Origin: Verrucomicrobiaceae bacterium
Lineage (GTDB): Bacteria; Verrucomicrobiota; Verrucomicrobiia; Verrucomicrobiales; Verrucomicrobiaceae
NCBI GenBank assembly: GCA_019694165.1
Contig: JAIBCL010000018.1
Location: forward strand, 1 to 64,000
DNA: 64,000 nt
Direction: 5' to 3'
Shown here piece after piece: positions 1 to 9,700 of this stretch; the stretch's first letter is position 1; each line of letters begins with the position of its first letter. The position numbers were made by a program, and so were the translations under genes. Below the pieces are notes generated by a model. It had not been told where the DNA came from and ran no database searches. It saw nothing but the letters and a program-made list of their open reading frames with translations.

Positions 1-366
1 GCGCCACGCTTGAGGATGTTCGGGGGTGCCTCCGTCTTGTCACTGTGGGTCATAGCCTCTGCTATGACCCAATGGGATCGCCTTTCATAGCTCGTTCACA
101 TGGCGCTTGAGGTGACGCTTACGCTCAAAAGCAGGCTCGGGCAGCTTCCTGCCGCGCGAAACGAGCGTGACTTGCAAAAGCAGATCATCGGCCAGATGCG
201 CTCATGCCAGAGGCAGCCTGAACAAGTTCGCGCCTTCTTCAATTCCAATTCCACCCGCTATGCCGCTTGATGCGCTGTCTTGTTGCTGGATTAATAAAAC
301 CATGCTCGTTTTTCATCCCAAATGGGCACTTAATTCAGTGCCATTCTTCCCTGCCCCCTTTCTGCA
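1..366. other. Left-edge stretch without a convincing gene
   Basis: No reading frame here has the composition of a protein. The only clear structure is the hairpin at 47-70. On the minus strand a short open frame starting at ATG 53-51 reads off the left edge (17 codons visible). It could be the first codons of a gene lying outside the window, but that is too little to support a call. Base composition is less GC-rich than in the housekeeping genes further right, as in the next two genes. Confidence 0.4.
47..70. repeat. Perfect 10-bp inverted repeat (hairpin)
   Basis: GGGTCATAGC, a 4-base loop CTCT, then GCTATGACCC form a perfect stem-loop. No run of T follows on either strand, so a classical intrinsic terminator is not supported. 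It could be a REP-like palindrome, an operator, or an RNA hairpin in the leader of a gene to the left. Confidence 0.6.
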
Positions 367-816
367 TTATCGCCCCGTATCCCTTTCATGCTTCTTCTCT
401 TCTTCCATGAGTTTGTGCATCTGATTGATGTGGCTCTTCATCATGAGTTCTGCTTGATTCGCCGCAGCTTCATCGATACTTGCGTGAAGCGGGTTGCCAT
501 CCATATCAAGCAATAATCGAAGACCAGGTGGTCCGACATAATGTTTTTTACCATCAGCACCCTTGTAAACCTTAAGCTCGACGCCATTGATTTTTTCGAT
601 CTCGAAAGCATCTCCTGGACCGAAAGTTGGAATCGGATCATATTTTTGCTTTTCGCTATTTGGAGCCCGATGATTGGCGTTATTCGCAAAAAATTTATCG
701 ACAATCTGCGCTGGAATTTTTTTTGGCTCCATTGAAAACATAATTGCAAACGCGATGCAAACTATGATAAGCGAAACCGCCAAGGCGATTATCGCGATAT
801 GTATCTTCTTAGTCAT
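367..816 (-). CDS. Small membrane-anchored hypothetical protein
   Basis: A 149-residue protein I do not recognise. Residues 1-4 are polar (MTKK), followed by one strongly hydrophobic segment at about 6-30, so it is probably anchored in the inner membrane with the rest outside the cytoplasm. The C-terminal part is hydrophilic and Lys/Glu-rich and ends in a probable helix (MHKLMEEEKKHERD). The ATG at 816 lies 14 bases after the stop of the 717-residue secreted protein, so the two are probably cotranscribed. Base composition is AT-richer than most of the window. The pairing of a large repeat exoprotein with a small membrane protein could be a cell-surface or toxin/partner cassette, but nothing in the sequence proves it. 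Confidence 0.6.
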   Translation of the reverse strand: MTKKIHIAIIALAVSLIIVCIAFAIMFSMEPKKIPAQIVDKFFANNANHRAPNSEKQKYDPIPTFGPGDAFEIEKINGVELKVYKGADGKKHYVGPPGLRLLLDMDGNPLHASIDEAAANQAELMMKSHINQMHKLMEEEKKHERDTGR

Positions 817-830
817 GCATTAATCAGATT

Positions 831-2984
831 TCAATTTGCCGCATAGGCAGCCAGTTTGCATTTACGTGTCCATTGCTGTTGAAGCCAGACATGAACCCAT
901 CTCCTTGGCGGAACATAGGTGTAGGGTTCTACATAATACGATGTCATCGAATTGCTCACCCAAATCCAATCACCATCCCATTGCAAGCCAGGTGGAGGCG
1001 GAAGATTGGAATCAGGGGGCGGTGGAAACGCACCTGAAATATATCGGGATGAAATCCAACTAAAGCTAAGGAAATCAAATTCCTCCTCGTAGGTGCCGCT
1101 TGACGTCATCGTTATTGATTCCCATTGCTCAAACCTACTCGTCGGCATGTGATCGATATGCGAGTTCGGGTCGTTAGGGTTCGTGCCTGCGGCATGCTCC
1201 GCCGCATCACTATAGCCATCGCTATCAGAATCGGCCGCCCCAACGGTGAATGAGGCAGAGCCTGAGCTGCCGCCGAATGATGCCGAAACTGTCACGGTGG
1301 AAGTCTGGCTACCACCCAATACCGAACATGACGCAAACCCAGAACCATTCGTGCTTGCGTCGCTTGACGTGATGACCGCGTCACCGTTGGTTACAGCGAA
1401 AGAGATCGGCGCGTTGATGGCCGTGCCCGATGCTGGATTTCTGTCTTCATATAGCCCCAAGCTGCTAAGCCATACTTCTTTGGTGGAATAAGAAACTGAG
1501 GCTCCGCTGCCAGATGCCGAGACGGAAACTGAACCCTCGTTATGGTGCCATGCCCAAGTAACTTCGGGCGGTGCCTTTACCGGCGGCGGCTCGCCCGGAG
1601 GAGGTTCGATCGGAGGAGGCTGGAAATTTGGCGCGGTGAAATCAAGCGACGCCGTGGTTGTGCCCAGTGAATAGCTTGCAGAAAGTACGACGTGCGTATT
1701 TTGGTTGCCCATGCTGAAGTTAGCTGTTGCGTTTCCGCTTGAGTCTGTGATCGAGCTGGCTGCGTTGAAGCATCCTCCGGAGAATGACACTGGCGCACCT
1801 ATCGCTGGTCCGGTTGAGTTGTTCCGAATATCCGTGCCACCCTGCCCGTCAACCCATATCTCCCACGATGTGTATTGAACGTTGGCTGTAATCAGGCTGA
1901 GCGACATTTCCGATACGTCCGTCGTTGATCCATCTGACCAAATGGAAGCTGAGATGTAGCCCTCTGTGTGATCATAGTGCCACGGATCCTCGGTGCCCAT
2001 TCCGCCCGTCGTGTCAGCCGGTGGGGAAAAGGCGAGCGTCGCATTGGTCACGCCATCCCCGCTGCCTCCATAGCTCACATCGGCACGCAGCTCGGATGAC
2101 GCGCTTCCCATGGTGAAGGTTATATCCGTATCACCATTGGCATCGGTCTGACCGGCCGCGCCGGCTGGTATCGATCCATCACCACTCTGAATCGACCAAG
2201 AGTATTCTGCATAGGCAGCTGGGATGCTCGTGGCATTCCGTGTCTCGACGTTGCCATGATCGCTCTCCCAGATTTCCCAGCTATCATACCGCGCGTGAAG
2301 ATGGACCTCACGAGTCGTGGCGGGTGTCAGGTCGCCTGTGCTGCCATTTGACGATGTGACTGTAGCGGAGAGCAGGCTCTCAGTCCGAGAGTAACTCCAG
2401 TTTTCCGGTTCTGGGTCGGGGTCTGATCCCGGATCGGGGTCAGTGCCGCTTTCCGGGGGCGTGAAGACCAAGGTGGCGCTGCTCGTGGTCGTGCCGCTCG
2501 GAGACACCGCCACGACTTTCACTACCGCAGCACCCTGCCCCATGGTGAGAGAGAATGTGCTGACACCACTGCTGTCCGTTGCGCCCGAGCTGGCAGACAA
2601 AGTGCCCGGTGCTGCGTCTTCAATCGTGAACGCTAGGGAGGCACCGCTCACCGGGTCGCTGCTGTATTCGCGTGTGTCTGTATGCCCCATATCACTCACC
2701 CAGACTTCCCAAGTGATTCGCTGAACACGAACTTCGACCGCACGCACAGACCCAACCCCTGCATCTGCGGTACCATCAGGGGCATTTAGGCTGACTGAAA
2801 ATGCTTCTTCACCATGCCCATACGACCAAACTTCCTCGTCGCCCCAGCACATCCCAAGTTGTAAAAAAACCAGTAACGCCGAAGACAAAACCCGATGAAC
2901 GAAGGCATCGCGGACAATAAATATCCCGAAGGGTTTGACCGTGCTCGGAAGCACAGTGTGTGTGGAGGGGAGAAAAGTTTTCAT
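831..2984 (-). CDS. Secreted protein with four Ig-like WExW repeats and a calcium-binding type repeat
   Basis: A 717-residue protein with a long N-terminal leader (hydrophobic stretch near residues 31-47, the likely signal peptide). The body holds four tandem repeats of about 110-130 residues. Each opens with W-x-[YW] (WSYGH, WSYSR, WHYDH, WAWHH) and has a central WE[VI]W or EVW motif followed by an acidic turn and DxR/ExR/DxRN. Each ends in a beta-rich segment with the pattern TDSSG-x-[AS] and SMG, which resembles bacterial Ig-like (invasin/Big-1-type) domains. Repeats 1-2 and 3-4 are separated by Pro/Asp-rich and Pro-rich linkers. A thrombospondin type 3-like calcium motif (DSDSDGYSDAAE, then GTNPNDPNS) follows repeat 4, and a Trp- and Pro-rich C-terminal segment closes the protein. 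It is probably exported to the surface or medium. Composition is AT-richer than its neighbours, suggesting acquisition by transfer. Function unknown. Confidence 0.75.
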   Translation of the reverse strand: MKTFLPSTHTVLPSTVKPFGIFIVRDAFVHRVLSSALLVFLQLGMCWGDEEVWSYGHGEEAFSVSLNAPDGTADAGVGSVRAVEVRVQRITWEVWVSDMGHTDTREYSSDPVSGASLAFTIEDAAPGTLSASSGATDSSGVSTFSLTMGQGAAVVKVVAVSPSGTTTSSATLVFTPPESGTDPDPGSDPDPEPENWSYSRTESLLSATVTSSNGSTGDLTPATTREVHLHARYDSWEIWESDHGNVETRNATSIPAAYAEYSWSIQSGDGSIPAGAAGQTDANGDTDITFTMGSASSELRADVSYGGSGDGVTNATLAFSPPADTTGGMGTEDPWHYDHTEGYISASIWSDGSTTDVSEMSLSLITANVQYTSWEIWVDGQGGTDIRNNSTGPAIGAPVSFSGGCFNAASSITDSSGNATANFSMGNQNTHVVLSASYSLGTTTASLDFTAPNFQPPPIEPPPGEPPPVKAPPEVTWAWHHNEGSVSVSASGSGASVSYSTKEVWLSSLGLYEDRNPASGTAINAPISFAVTNGDAVITSSDASTNGSGFASCSVLGGSQTSTVTVSASFGGSSGSASFTVGAADSDSDGYSDAAEHAAGTNPNDPNSHIDHMPTSRFEQWESITMTSSGTYEEEFDFLSFSWISSRYISGAFPPPPDSNLPPPPGLQWDGDWIWVSNSMTSYYVEPYTYVPPRRWVHVWLQQQWTRKCKLAAYAAN

Positions 2985-3055
2985 ATCATTCAGGCGTGGA
3001 ACAGTTGAGATGTCTTTCTCAGATATAGGTTCAGAGTTAATTTCCGAACTCCGTG

Positions 3056-3084
3056 ATTAGACATAAAAATCCTGAAATTGTGAA
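3056..3084 (-). promoter_or_regulatory. Candidate sigma70-type promoter for the repeat exoprotein operon
   Basis: Read on the minus strand, TTCACA (3084-3079) and TCTAAT (3061-3056) match the -35 and -10 consensus at five of six positions each, with a 17-base spacer. Transcription would start near 3049, giving a leader of about 65 bases before the ATG at 2984. The stretch 2985-3147 is AT-rich and otherwise holds no gene. Confidence 0.4.
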
Positions 3085-3147
3085 GCCCATTTTTCGCGAC
3101 TAGGGAGAAATTTTAGCTGCATTGGCATTGTTTGCCTTCGTGGATTC

Positions 3148-4170
3148 TTAGAGCGGTAGGGTAAAAGTAATTTCTGCTGATTGTGAAATCGGGCCGGATT
3201 GAAGTGCGGCAAAAGAAAACATTTGGTCGAAAATTCGAGTGGAAAACGAATTTATGAAGCGCTGAGTAAGTAGTCGGCATTCGGCACGCTGATGGGGGTG
3301 CCCTGGGTCAGGCAACTGTTTGACACACTCTTGTGTGGGGAATGTTCTTTCGAGCTGCTTCTGCACAAAAATCTCCACATCGCCGGGATAGTCGGCGGAG
3401 ATGAGCGGGGCGCGGTTGTTGGCGGCGTGACAGGCAAAATTATAGACGACGGCCCTGGGCTTGCCGTCAGTGCCGGTGAGCGCGAGGAGATCAAACTCGG
3501 GATCGACGGGGCCCTCGGCAGGATACATGTCAGCTTCGCCGGGCTTGAGCTGCCAGCGGTTCCACGCGTTGCCGTTCTTGATTACGCGGCGGCATTCGGC
3601 CACGCCTTCCGCCTTGCCCTTCGCAGCACCAAGCGTGCAGGGCATCAAGTCCTTCGCAGCCCTGGCTACGGCCTCGGCGATGGGCGTGACCAACTTGTCC
3701 GGGTAGCAGCTCCACAACGGACCTGAATGCGTGTGCGAGGAACAGATGACAACATGGCTGGCCGGAATGCCGGTGATCTGTTCAATCTTGGCGCGAGCAC
3801 TCATGGCAAGGTCCACGGGATGCTTCAGTGTGTCGAGCGTGACAATGGCGGCCTTGGTATTGCCCGCTGACAAGACGAGCGCGCGCACATACAGGCGAGT
3901 CCTCACTTCCGAGGTCTTCTTTGGCGAAGGCGAGCCAGCGAGGGTGACCTCGCCTGTCGGCGTGATGTCCACAATGCCAACACCGGCATTGATGAATGCA
4001 CCTTCATCGGCGGAGCGCGCCGGCGAAGCGAAGGCCATCCATACGGCCAGATACATCAAGACAGGGCGCAGGCGGCGATGTCGAGGGATTACGTCGCCGA
4101 GTGCTGGCAAGAGATGGATGGTCGCTTTCATGAGGAGTGATGAGGCGAAAGGTCGAGGTGCGGGGTTCAT
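3148..4170 (-). pseudogene. Truncated neutral/alkaline ceramidase-like protein
   Basis: The first ~270 residues match the N-terminal domain of neutral/alkaline non-lysosomal ceramidase-like proteins common in PVC bacteria. They contain GVGIVDITP near the mature N-terminus, a SSHTHSGP motif with the zinc-ligand histidines, and NFACHAANN followed by SADYPGD. A signal-peptide-like segment (LRPVLMYLAVWMAFASPARSA) precedes it. Alternative starts are ATG 4131 and 4056. After about residue 277 (near position 3340) the family pattern ends; an intact relative would continue with a Gly-rich catalytic segment and be 100 or more residues longer. The last ~60 codons look unrelated and run into AT-rich DNA. 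I read this as a gene truncated or frameshifted where the AT-rich region at 1-3250 joins. A short functional variant is possible but unlikely. Confidence 0.65.
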
Positions 4171-4301
4171 CTGATTTCATCGGAGACCGGGAACGTGCTG
4201 TTGACCAACCCGGTCCGAGGAACGGGTGTCGCTCAGGACGGCACCGGCATGCCTTGGGGACGCGTGCAACGTAGAAGCAGCCCTGCCAAACAAAAAGGAA
4301 G

Positions 4302-4720
4302 GTGGGTCGGCCTTCATAAGCCGGATTCTGTTCTCCCCGGCCCTTGCGGACCGTGAGCGCGGTCATTTGTCTGGCGGACCTCGCGGTCCGGCTCCCGCAT
4401 AGCGCAGGATGCGACTATTACCCGGAGTCATACCCTCTGACGAGGGAGCGGGCGGGCCGCCCTTTCTCCTGTTTTGTCTTGCACCTCATGGGGTTTGTCG
4501 TGCCTCCTTCCTTGCGGTCGGAGCGGTGGGCTCTTACCCCGCCGTTTCACCCTTGCCGCGCTTGCGCGAGGCGGTCTGATTCTCTGTGACACTATCCGTT
4601 GCCCAGGCTTTCGCCAAAGGCCCCCGAAGCTTGCGCCCGGCATGATGCCCTGTGGTGTCCGGACTTTCCTCTCGTCCGCAGGCCTTGCGACCTCGACGAG
4701 CGACCACTCCGGCCGACCCG
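4302..4720 (-). ncRNA. rnpB: RNase P RNA, bacterial type A
   Basis: The catalytic RNA of RNase P, which removes 5' leaders from pre-tRNA. On the minus strand the 5' part carries the conserved GAGGAAAGTCCGGAC (about 4676-4662), followed by ACAGGG and, at the 3' end, GAACAGAATCCGGCTTA, the two universally conserved P4 blocks. The 5' end GGGTCGGCC (from about 4719) pairs with GGCCGACC at 4310-4303 to form helix P1, which fixes both ends. Internal blocks typical of type A RNA are visible: GGGTGAAACGGCGGGGTAAG and the AGAGGGTATGACTCC region. Length is about 418 nt, usual for the family. Several overlapping reading frames here are spurious. Confidence 0.95.
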
Positions 4721-4725
4721 TCGCC

Positions 4726-4753
4726 ATGATACGATGGATGGAATCCGACGCAA
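4726..4753 (-). promoter_or_regulatory. rnpB promoter
   Basis: On the minus strand TTGCGT (4753-4748) and TATCAT (4731-4726), separated by 16 bases, lie immediately upstream of the RNase P RNA. The distance from the -10 box to the first G of helix P1 (near 4719) is six bases, exactly where a start is expected. The fit between promoter and independently predicted RNA end supports both. Confidence 0.65.
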
Positions 4754-4974
4754 GACGCGGAATACCGGCCGCCAAACGCCACAGTGGCAACCCCGGTCAA
4801 CGACGTCGGCGTTCGAGCGGCCGGCAATCGCCTGGCAGCGCCCGGTCAGCTGCGCGCTCGCGGGGACCGAGCACGCCGACCCTTTTTGCCCCCGACCATA
4901 AACTGTTTGTGATCTCCCACGCCATTCCCGACCATCGCCCTTGGCAACGCCGCCATGCGCGGTAGCATCCGCGC

Positions 4975-6327
4975 GTGTTTGATATTCGTGAGAAGCCGGA
5001 GCAGGTGGAGCGGGCCTTGTTGATAGGCGCCTATTTTGACCGCCGGGAGGAAGATGACGCGGCTGCCTTGCTCGAGGAATTGCGGGAGCTGGTGGAGACG
5101 CTCGGCATTGCCGTGGCCGGCGCGGAACTGGTGTTCGTCCGCGAGGCAAATCCGCGCTATCTGATCGGCAAGGGCAAGGCGGCGGAACTCATCGCGCGCG
5201 CGAAGGAACTGAGGGCGGACTGCATCGTGATCGACAACGAACTGGCGCCCGCGCAGCAGCGCGCGTGGGAGCAGGATGCGAACATCTGTGTCATCGACCG
5301 GCATGAGGTGATCCTCGACATCTTCAATATGCGCGCCCGCACCAAGGAGGCGCGGCTGCAGGTGGAGCTGGCGCGGCTGGAGTACTCCCTGCCGCGCCTG
5401 ACGCGCATGTGGATGCACCTCGACCGCCAGGGCGGCAGCGGTGGCGGCAGCGGCAGCGCCGGCGCGGCGCGTGGCGAGGGGGAAACCCAGCTCGAAGTGG
5501 ACCGCCGGCTCGCCTCGAAGCGCATCGACAAGGTAAAGGCCGAGCTGGAAGATGTGAAAAAACAGCGCGACACGGCGCGCAAAGAACGAAGTCGTGTGCC
5601 AGTCCCTCATGCGGCCATCGTCGGCTACACGAATGCGGGCAAGTCATCGCTGCTCAACCGTTTGACGAACGCCGAAGTACTCGTGGAGGACAAGCTCTTT
5701 GCCACGCTGGACACCACCACACGGCGGCTCGAACTGCCCGACGGCCAGTCGCTGCTGGTGACGGATACCGTGGGCTTCGTGCGGAATCTGCCGCACGATC
5801 TTGTGCAATCGTTCCGCGCCACGCTCGAAGAGGCCGTGCTTGCCGACTTCCTCATCCATGTGATCGACGCCAGCTCGAAGCATGTACGCGACTTCTATCA
5901 GACCACGACCGAGGTGCTCGCCGAGCTGGGTGCAGGGGACAAGAAGGTACTGCTCGTACTAAACAAGATCGACCTCATCGACGACGACCGCCTCCGTGAA
6001 CTGCAACGCGAATTTCCCGACGCCGTGCCGATCTCCATCAGGACGGGCAAGGGCATCGATGACCTCACGAACCGCCTGCACCACTTGATGATCGACCGAG
6101 TGGTGCGCCTCTCCCTGGCGATCCCGCTCGACCGGATGGACCTCGTAGCCCTGGCGCATCAGGAGGGCAAGGTGCTCAGCGAGGATTACGAGCGCGGCGT
6201 GGCCGAAATCCAGTGCGTGGTGCCGAAGCGCTGGGAGTCCAGATTTTCCCCTTTCGCCGCCGCCGCGGCGCAGACGGCACCTGCGCGAACCGGCGAAGCA
6301 CGGGCGACATCTCTCACCGTTTCGTGA
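4975..6327 (+). CDS. hflX: GTPase HflX
   Basis: A ribosome-associated GTPase of the TRAFAC/Obg-HflX group that splits stalled ribosomes. The 450 residues hold the HflX N-terminal domain (residues ~1-165, with the conserved ANPRYLIGKGKAAEL-type region and DRHEVILDIFNMRA), a Gly/Ser/Ala-rich loop at about 152-165, a coiled linker, then the G domain. The G domain carries P-loop GYTNAGKSSL, switch DTTTR, G3 DTVGF and G4 NKID. The start is GTG at 4975; no strong ribosome binding site is seen upstream. It is divergent from rnpB, which lies 250 bases to the left. The C-terminal tail is Ala/Thr-rich and poorly conserved, as in many relatives. Confidence 0.93.
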   Translation: MFDIREKPEQVERALLIGAYFDRREEDDAAALLEELRELVETLGIAVAGAELVFVREANPRYLIGKGKAAELIARAKELRADCIVIDNELAPAQQRAWEQDANICVIDRHEVILDIFNMRARTKEARLQVELARLEYSLPRLTRMWMHLDRQGGSGGGSGSAGAARGEGETQLEVDRRLASKRIDKVKAELEDVKKQRDTARKERSRVPVPHAAIVGYTNAGKSSLLNRLTNAEVLVEDKLFATLDTTTRRLELPDGQSLLVTDTVGFVRNLPHDLVQSFRATLEEAVLADFLIHVIDASSKHVRDFYQTTTEVLAELGAGDKKVLLVLNKIDLIDDDRLRELQREFPDAVPISIRTGKGIDDLTNRLHHLMIDRVVRLSLAIPLDRMDLVALAHQEGKVLSEDYERGVAEIQCVVPKRWESRFSPFAAAAAQTAPARTGEARATSLTVS

Positions 6328-6788
6328 CGGGCCGAGAATACGCCCGGACATCCATGAAGTGCACGGCGAACCTGACAATCGCCGTGGCAAACTTTAGTCG
6401 CACGTCCGACTCCGCATCGCGCTTCTGCCAGTCGTATTTCGCCCGCCGGCGCGTGAGTTGATCCGGTGCTGCGGATCGTCGAGCCGTGTCTCTCGGACAG
6501 GAGTCTGAAACGGTGCCACCGCATCGGCGGCAGCACGTCGTGGGGCTGCCACGGGAGTCAGCGTGCAAATGGCTGCCATGATAGGCACAATGCATCGCAA
6601 GATTGATCCGACGAGGCAGAATCCCGAATGAACAAACCGACGGTTTGTGATCGTTTCAAAGAGCGTGGCCCGGCGTTTCATCTGACGCGGGACATTGCTC
6701 GTAATTCAGGCGGCGGGCCACTCGCTTTGAGCCATGCGGTGGCGCGATCCCGACTCTCAGAGCACCGCAAATTCCCCCTTTCGAATCG
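6328..6788. other. Intergenic stretch of about 460 bases
   Basis: No convincing gene. On the minus strand two overlapping short frames (about 6314-6595 and 6394-6681) have a faintly protein-like look, including a hydrophobic, alanine-rich start resembling a signal peptide. They shift frame against each other and neither forms a complete protein, so they could be relics of a small secreted protein. The 13-base palindrome AAACCGACGGTTT lies near 6635-6647. The promoter for the downstream cytochrome gene must lie here, but I cannot point to it. Confidence 0.35.
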
Positions 6789-9700
6789 ATGTCACCTAGA
6801 ACCCTCCGATCCTGGCCGTTGTCGGCGCTGCTGGCTGCGCTTTCGTTTGTCACCGTGCCCGGCGCGCCCGCCGCCCCCGACTGGAAAGCGGCGCAGAAGG
6901 TGCTCGATGCCAAGTGCTACGAGTGTCACAACGAAAAGAAAACCAAGGGAGACATCGACCTGAAGAAGTTTGCCGGTGATCCGCAGTTCGTGAAGCAGTT
7001 CGACGTCTGGCTCAAGGTCAAGGACACCATCGACAACGGCGACATGCCTCCGCCGAAGGCGCATCAGATGACGGAGCAAGAGCACACGGCCCTGATCGGC
7101 TGGGTGAACGCCGAACTGGACACGCTCGCGGCGAAGCAGGCGGGCGATCCGGGGCAGGTGACGATGCGTCGTCTCACGAACGCCGAGTATGATTACACCA
7201 TCCGCGATCTCACCGGACAGGACTTCGGCTTTGGCAAGGAGTTCACCACGGATGGCGGCGGTGGCGAGGGCTTCTCGAACACGGGCGACGTCCTTTTCGT
7301 CAGCCCCGCGCAGTTGGACAAATACTTCGCCGCCGCGCGGAAGATCGCGGATCAGGCGAGCATTCTTCCGGGCACTGGTGTGCAGTTTCAGACGGCCCGT
7401 GTCGGCCTTCGTGGAGCCGAGCAGATGAAGTCGCAGTCCGAGCAGTCGCTCTACATCTGGTATCAAAAGAAGGCCGCGCCGCTGCTGCCGAAGGATGACG
7501 ATGATCTGCGCGAGGCCGACTACATGCTCGCGTGCTGGAAGTGGAAGCACAAGGACAAGACCAGCGCGCAGTCGCTCGAAGCACTGGCGAAGGAGATGAA
7601 GCTGAACGTCGCATTCCTGAACAACTGGTGGAACTTCCTCACCAACAACAAGACCGAGTCGCGCTTCCTCGATCTCACGCGCGTGCCTTGGAACAATCTT
7701 CCACCGCCGGATGCCGCGAAATCGAAGGAGGTGCCCGCTGCTGTGACCACCAGCCTCGCCGCGAACGCCGCGCAACGGAACAGTTGGTATCACAAGCCGA
7801 AGGGAGCGTATGGCAGCGTGCAGCGCTCGCAGCAGGACGCGGACGCGCTCCGCAGCTACCATGTCCAGTCGAAGACCGAAGCCGGCAAGCCTTTGCACCT
7901 CTGCATCGGCGATGATGGCGACGGTTCGAAAGGCGACATCGCGCTGGTGTCCGAGATCACGATCAATATGCCAAAGGGCAAGAAGAAGTATCAGGACGCG
8001 CTGAACGATCAGATCAAAAAGGACCGCGAGGCCCTGACCAAGCCCGGTGCGAAAGTGGAGGAACTCAACAAGCGCATCGCGGCCTGTGAAGCGACTTTGG
8101 CGAGGTTCGGCAAGCATCCGCTGGGCAAGCAGATCAAGGGCGACACGCTCGCCATTGCCGCGCCGCTGGTGATGGATTTGCCCGTGCCGGAAGGTGGCAG
8201 CTACATGGAGGCGAAGTGCAAGCTGGACATTGAAACGCCAGATGTGGATGTGGCGACGATTCAGTGGAAGCTCACTGCGGACACGCCGCCGGACGTGACG
8301 AAGATCATGCCCGGCGTGCTCACCATCTGGAAGACGCGCACCACAGCCTCGCACAAGACGATGAGCGATTTCGGTCGCATGAAGGAAGTCTTCCCGGACG
8401 AGTATGACCGCCGTCTCGAAGAGGTCGCACGCAACTACTACCGCAGCGGCAAAGGGGGCAGCGGCGTCTATTACTACAGCGACGAACAGCTGGGGGCCGA
8501 ATTGAGCGAGTGGGATCGTGAGTATCTCCGCCGCATGAAAGTGGACTGGGGTTACACCGCTTCGGCTGGCAAACTCAATCCTCAGCAATGGAAGGAGTGG
8601 GATCAAATGGTGGTGGGTCACCTCCATTGGTTCGCTGGCCGCGCCTGGCGGCGTCCGCTGGAGCAGGCAGACAAGGACAAGCTCGCGAAGCTGTATGAAG
8701 CAGGTGTCAAAGAGGGCCTCGACCGCGAGTCCGCGGCGCGCCAGGTGATCGTTCGCGTGCTGGTATCGCCGAACTTCCTGTTCAAGGCGGAGACGCTGCC
8801 CGTTGTTGCCGGTGGTGCGGCGGAAATCGCGCTTGGACCTTGGGAGCTGGCCTCGCGCTTGAGTTATTTCCTGTGGGCGTCTTTGCCCGATCAGCAGCTT
8901 GAGAAAGTGGCGGCTGACGGCTCGATCATGAAGAAGGAAGTGCTCGCCGCGCAGGTGAAGCGCATGCTGTCTGATCCTCGCGCGGAGGCCATGGCGCGTG
9001 AGTTCGCCGGGCAGTGGCTGGAGTTCAATACCTTCGGCGGCCACATCGGCGTCGATCTCGCCAAATACCCGCAGTTCACCGATGACTTGCGTCGCGACAT
9101 GCATCGCGAGATCATCACCTTCTTTAGCAAGCTGGTGCGCGAGGACCGCAGCGTGGACGACATCCTCGGTGCCAAATACACTTTCCTGAATGAGCGCCTC
9201 GCGAAGTATTACGGCGTGCCCGGCGTCACGGGCGATGAGATGCGTCAGGTGGATGTGAGCGCGCAGAAGCGCGGCGGCTTGCTTGGCATGGGAGCGATGC
9301 TGACAAAGACCTCGCGCCCGAACCGCACCAGCCCGGTGGTGCGCGGCAATTACCTCTATCAAGTGGTGCTCGGTATCTCTGCTCCGCCGCCACCTCCGAA
9401 TGTGCCGAAGCTGCCCGCTGGTGTGGAGAAGCCGAAGAACATGCGCGAGATGCTGGTGAAGCATCGCACCGACAAAGCCTGCGCGGTTTGCCATGAACGC
9501 ATCGACCCCATGGGATTCGCCTTGGAAACCTTCGACCCGATCGGCCGCTTCCGCGCAAAGGATGAGCAGGGCGATGCGATTGAGGACAGCGCCACCACCA
9601 AGGACGGCACCTTGATCGCCGGTCTCAACGGGCTGCGCACGTTCCTGCAAAACCAGGACGACCAGTTCAAGACACAAGTCTGTCGCAAGCTTCTAGGCTA

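Noticed and set aside
1-53. Possible start of a minus-strand gene at ATG 53
   Set aside because: Only 17 codons are visible and the start lies inside a perfect hairpin. There is too little to call.
3252-3494. Alternative frame across the end of the ceramidase-like gene ending in PNADYLLSAS
   Set aside because: It may be the frame-shifted true end of the old gene, but it cannot be distinguished from chance, so it is only mentioned as part of the truncated locus.
4302-4965. Several overlapping open frames of 80-185 codons on both strands
   Set aside because: They cover the RNase P RNA and its flank. The conserved RNA blocks explain the sequence, and the frames have no protein-like features.
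6792-9677. A 961-codon open frame antisense to the DUF1592/1588 cytochrome gene
   Set aside because: It is exactly opposite a gene with clear domains, has no recognisable motif of its own, and is rich in Arg, Leu, His and Ala as expected from the reverse frame of GC-rich coding DNA. The same holds for long antisense frames at 9912-11192, 11624-13234, 21322-22602 and 40085-41563.
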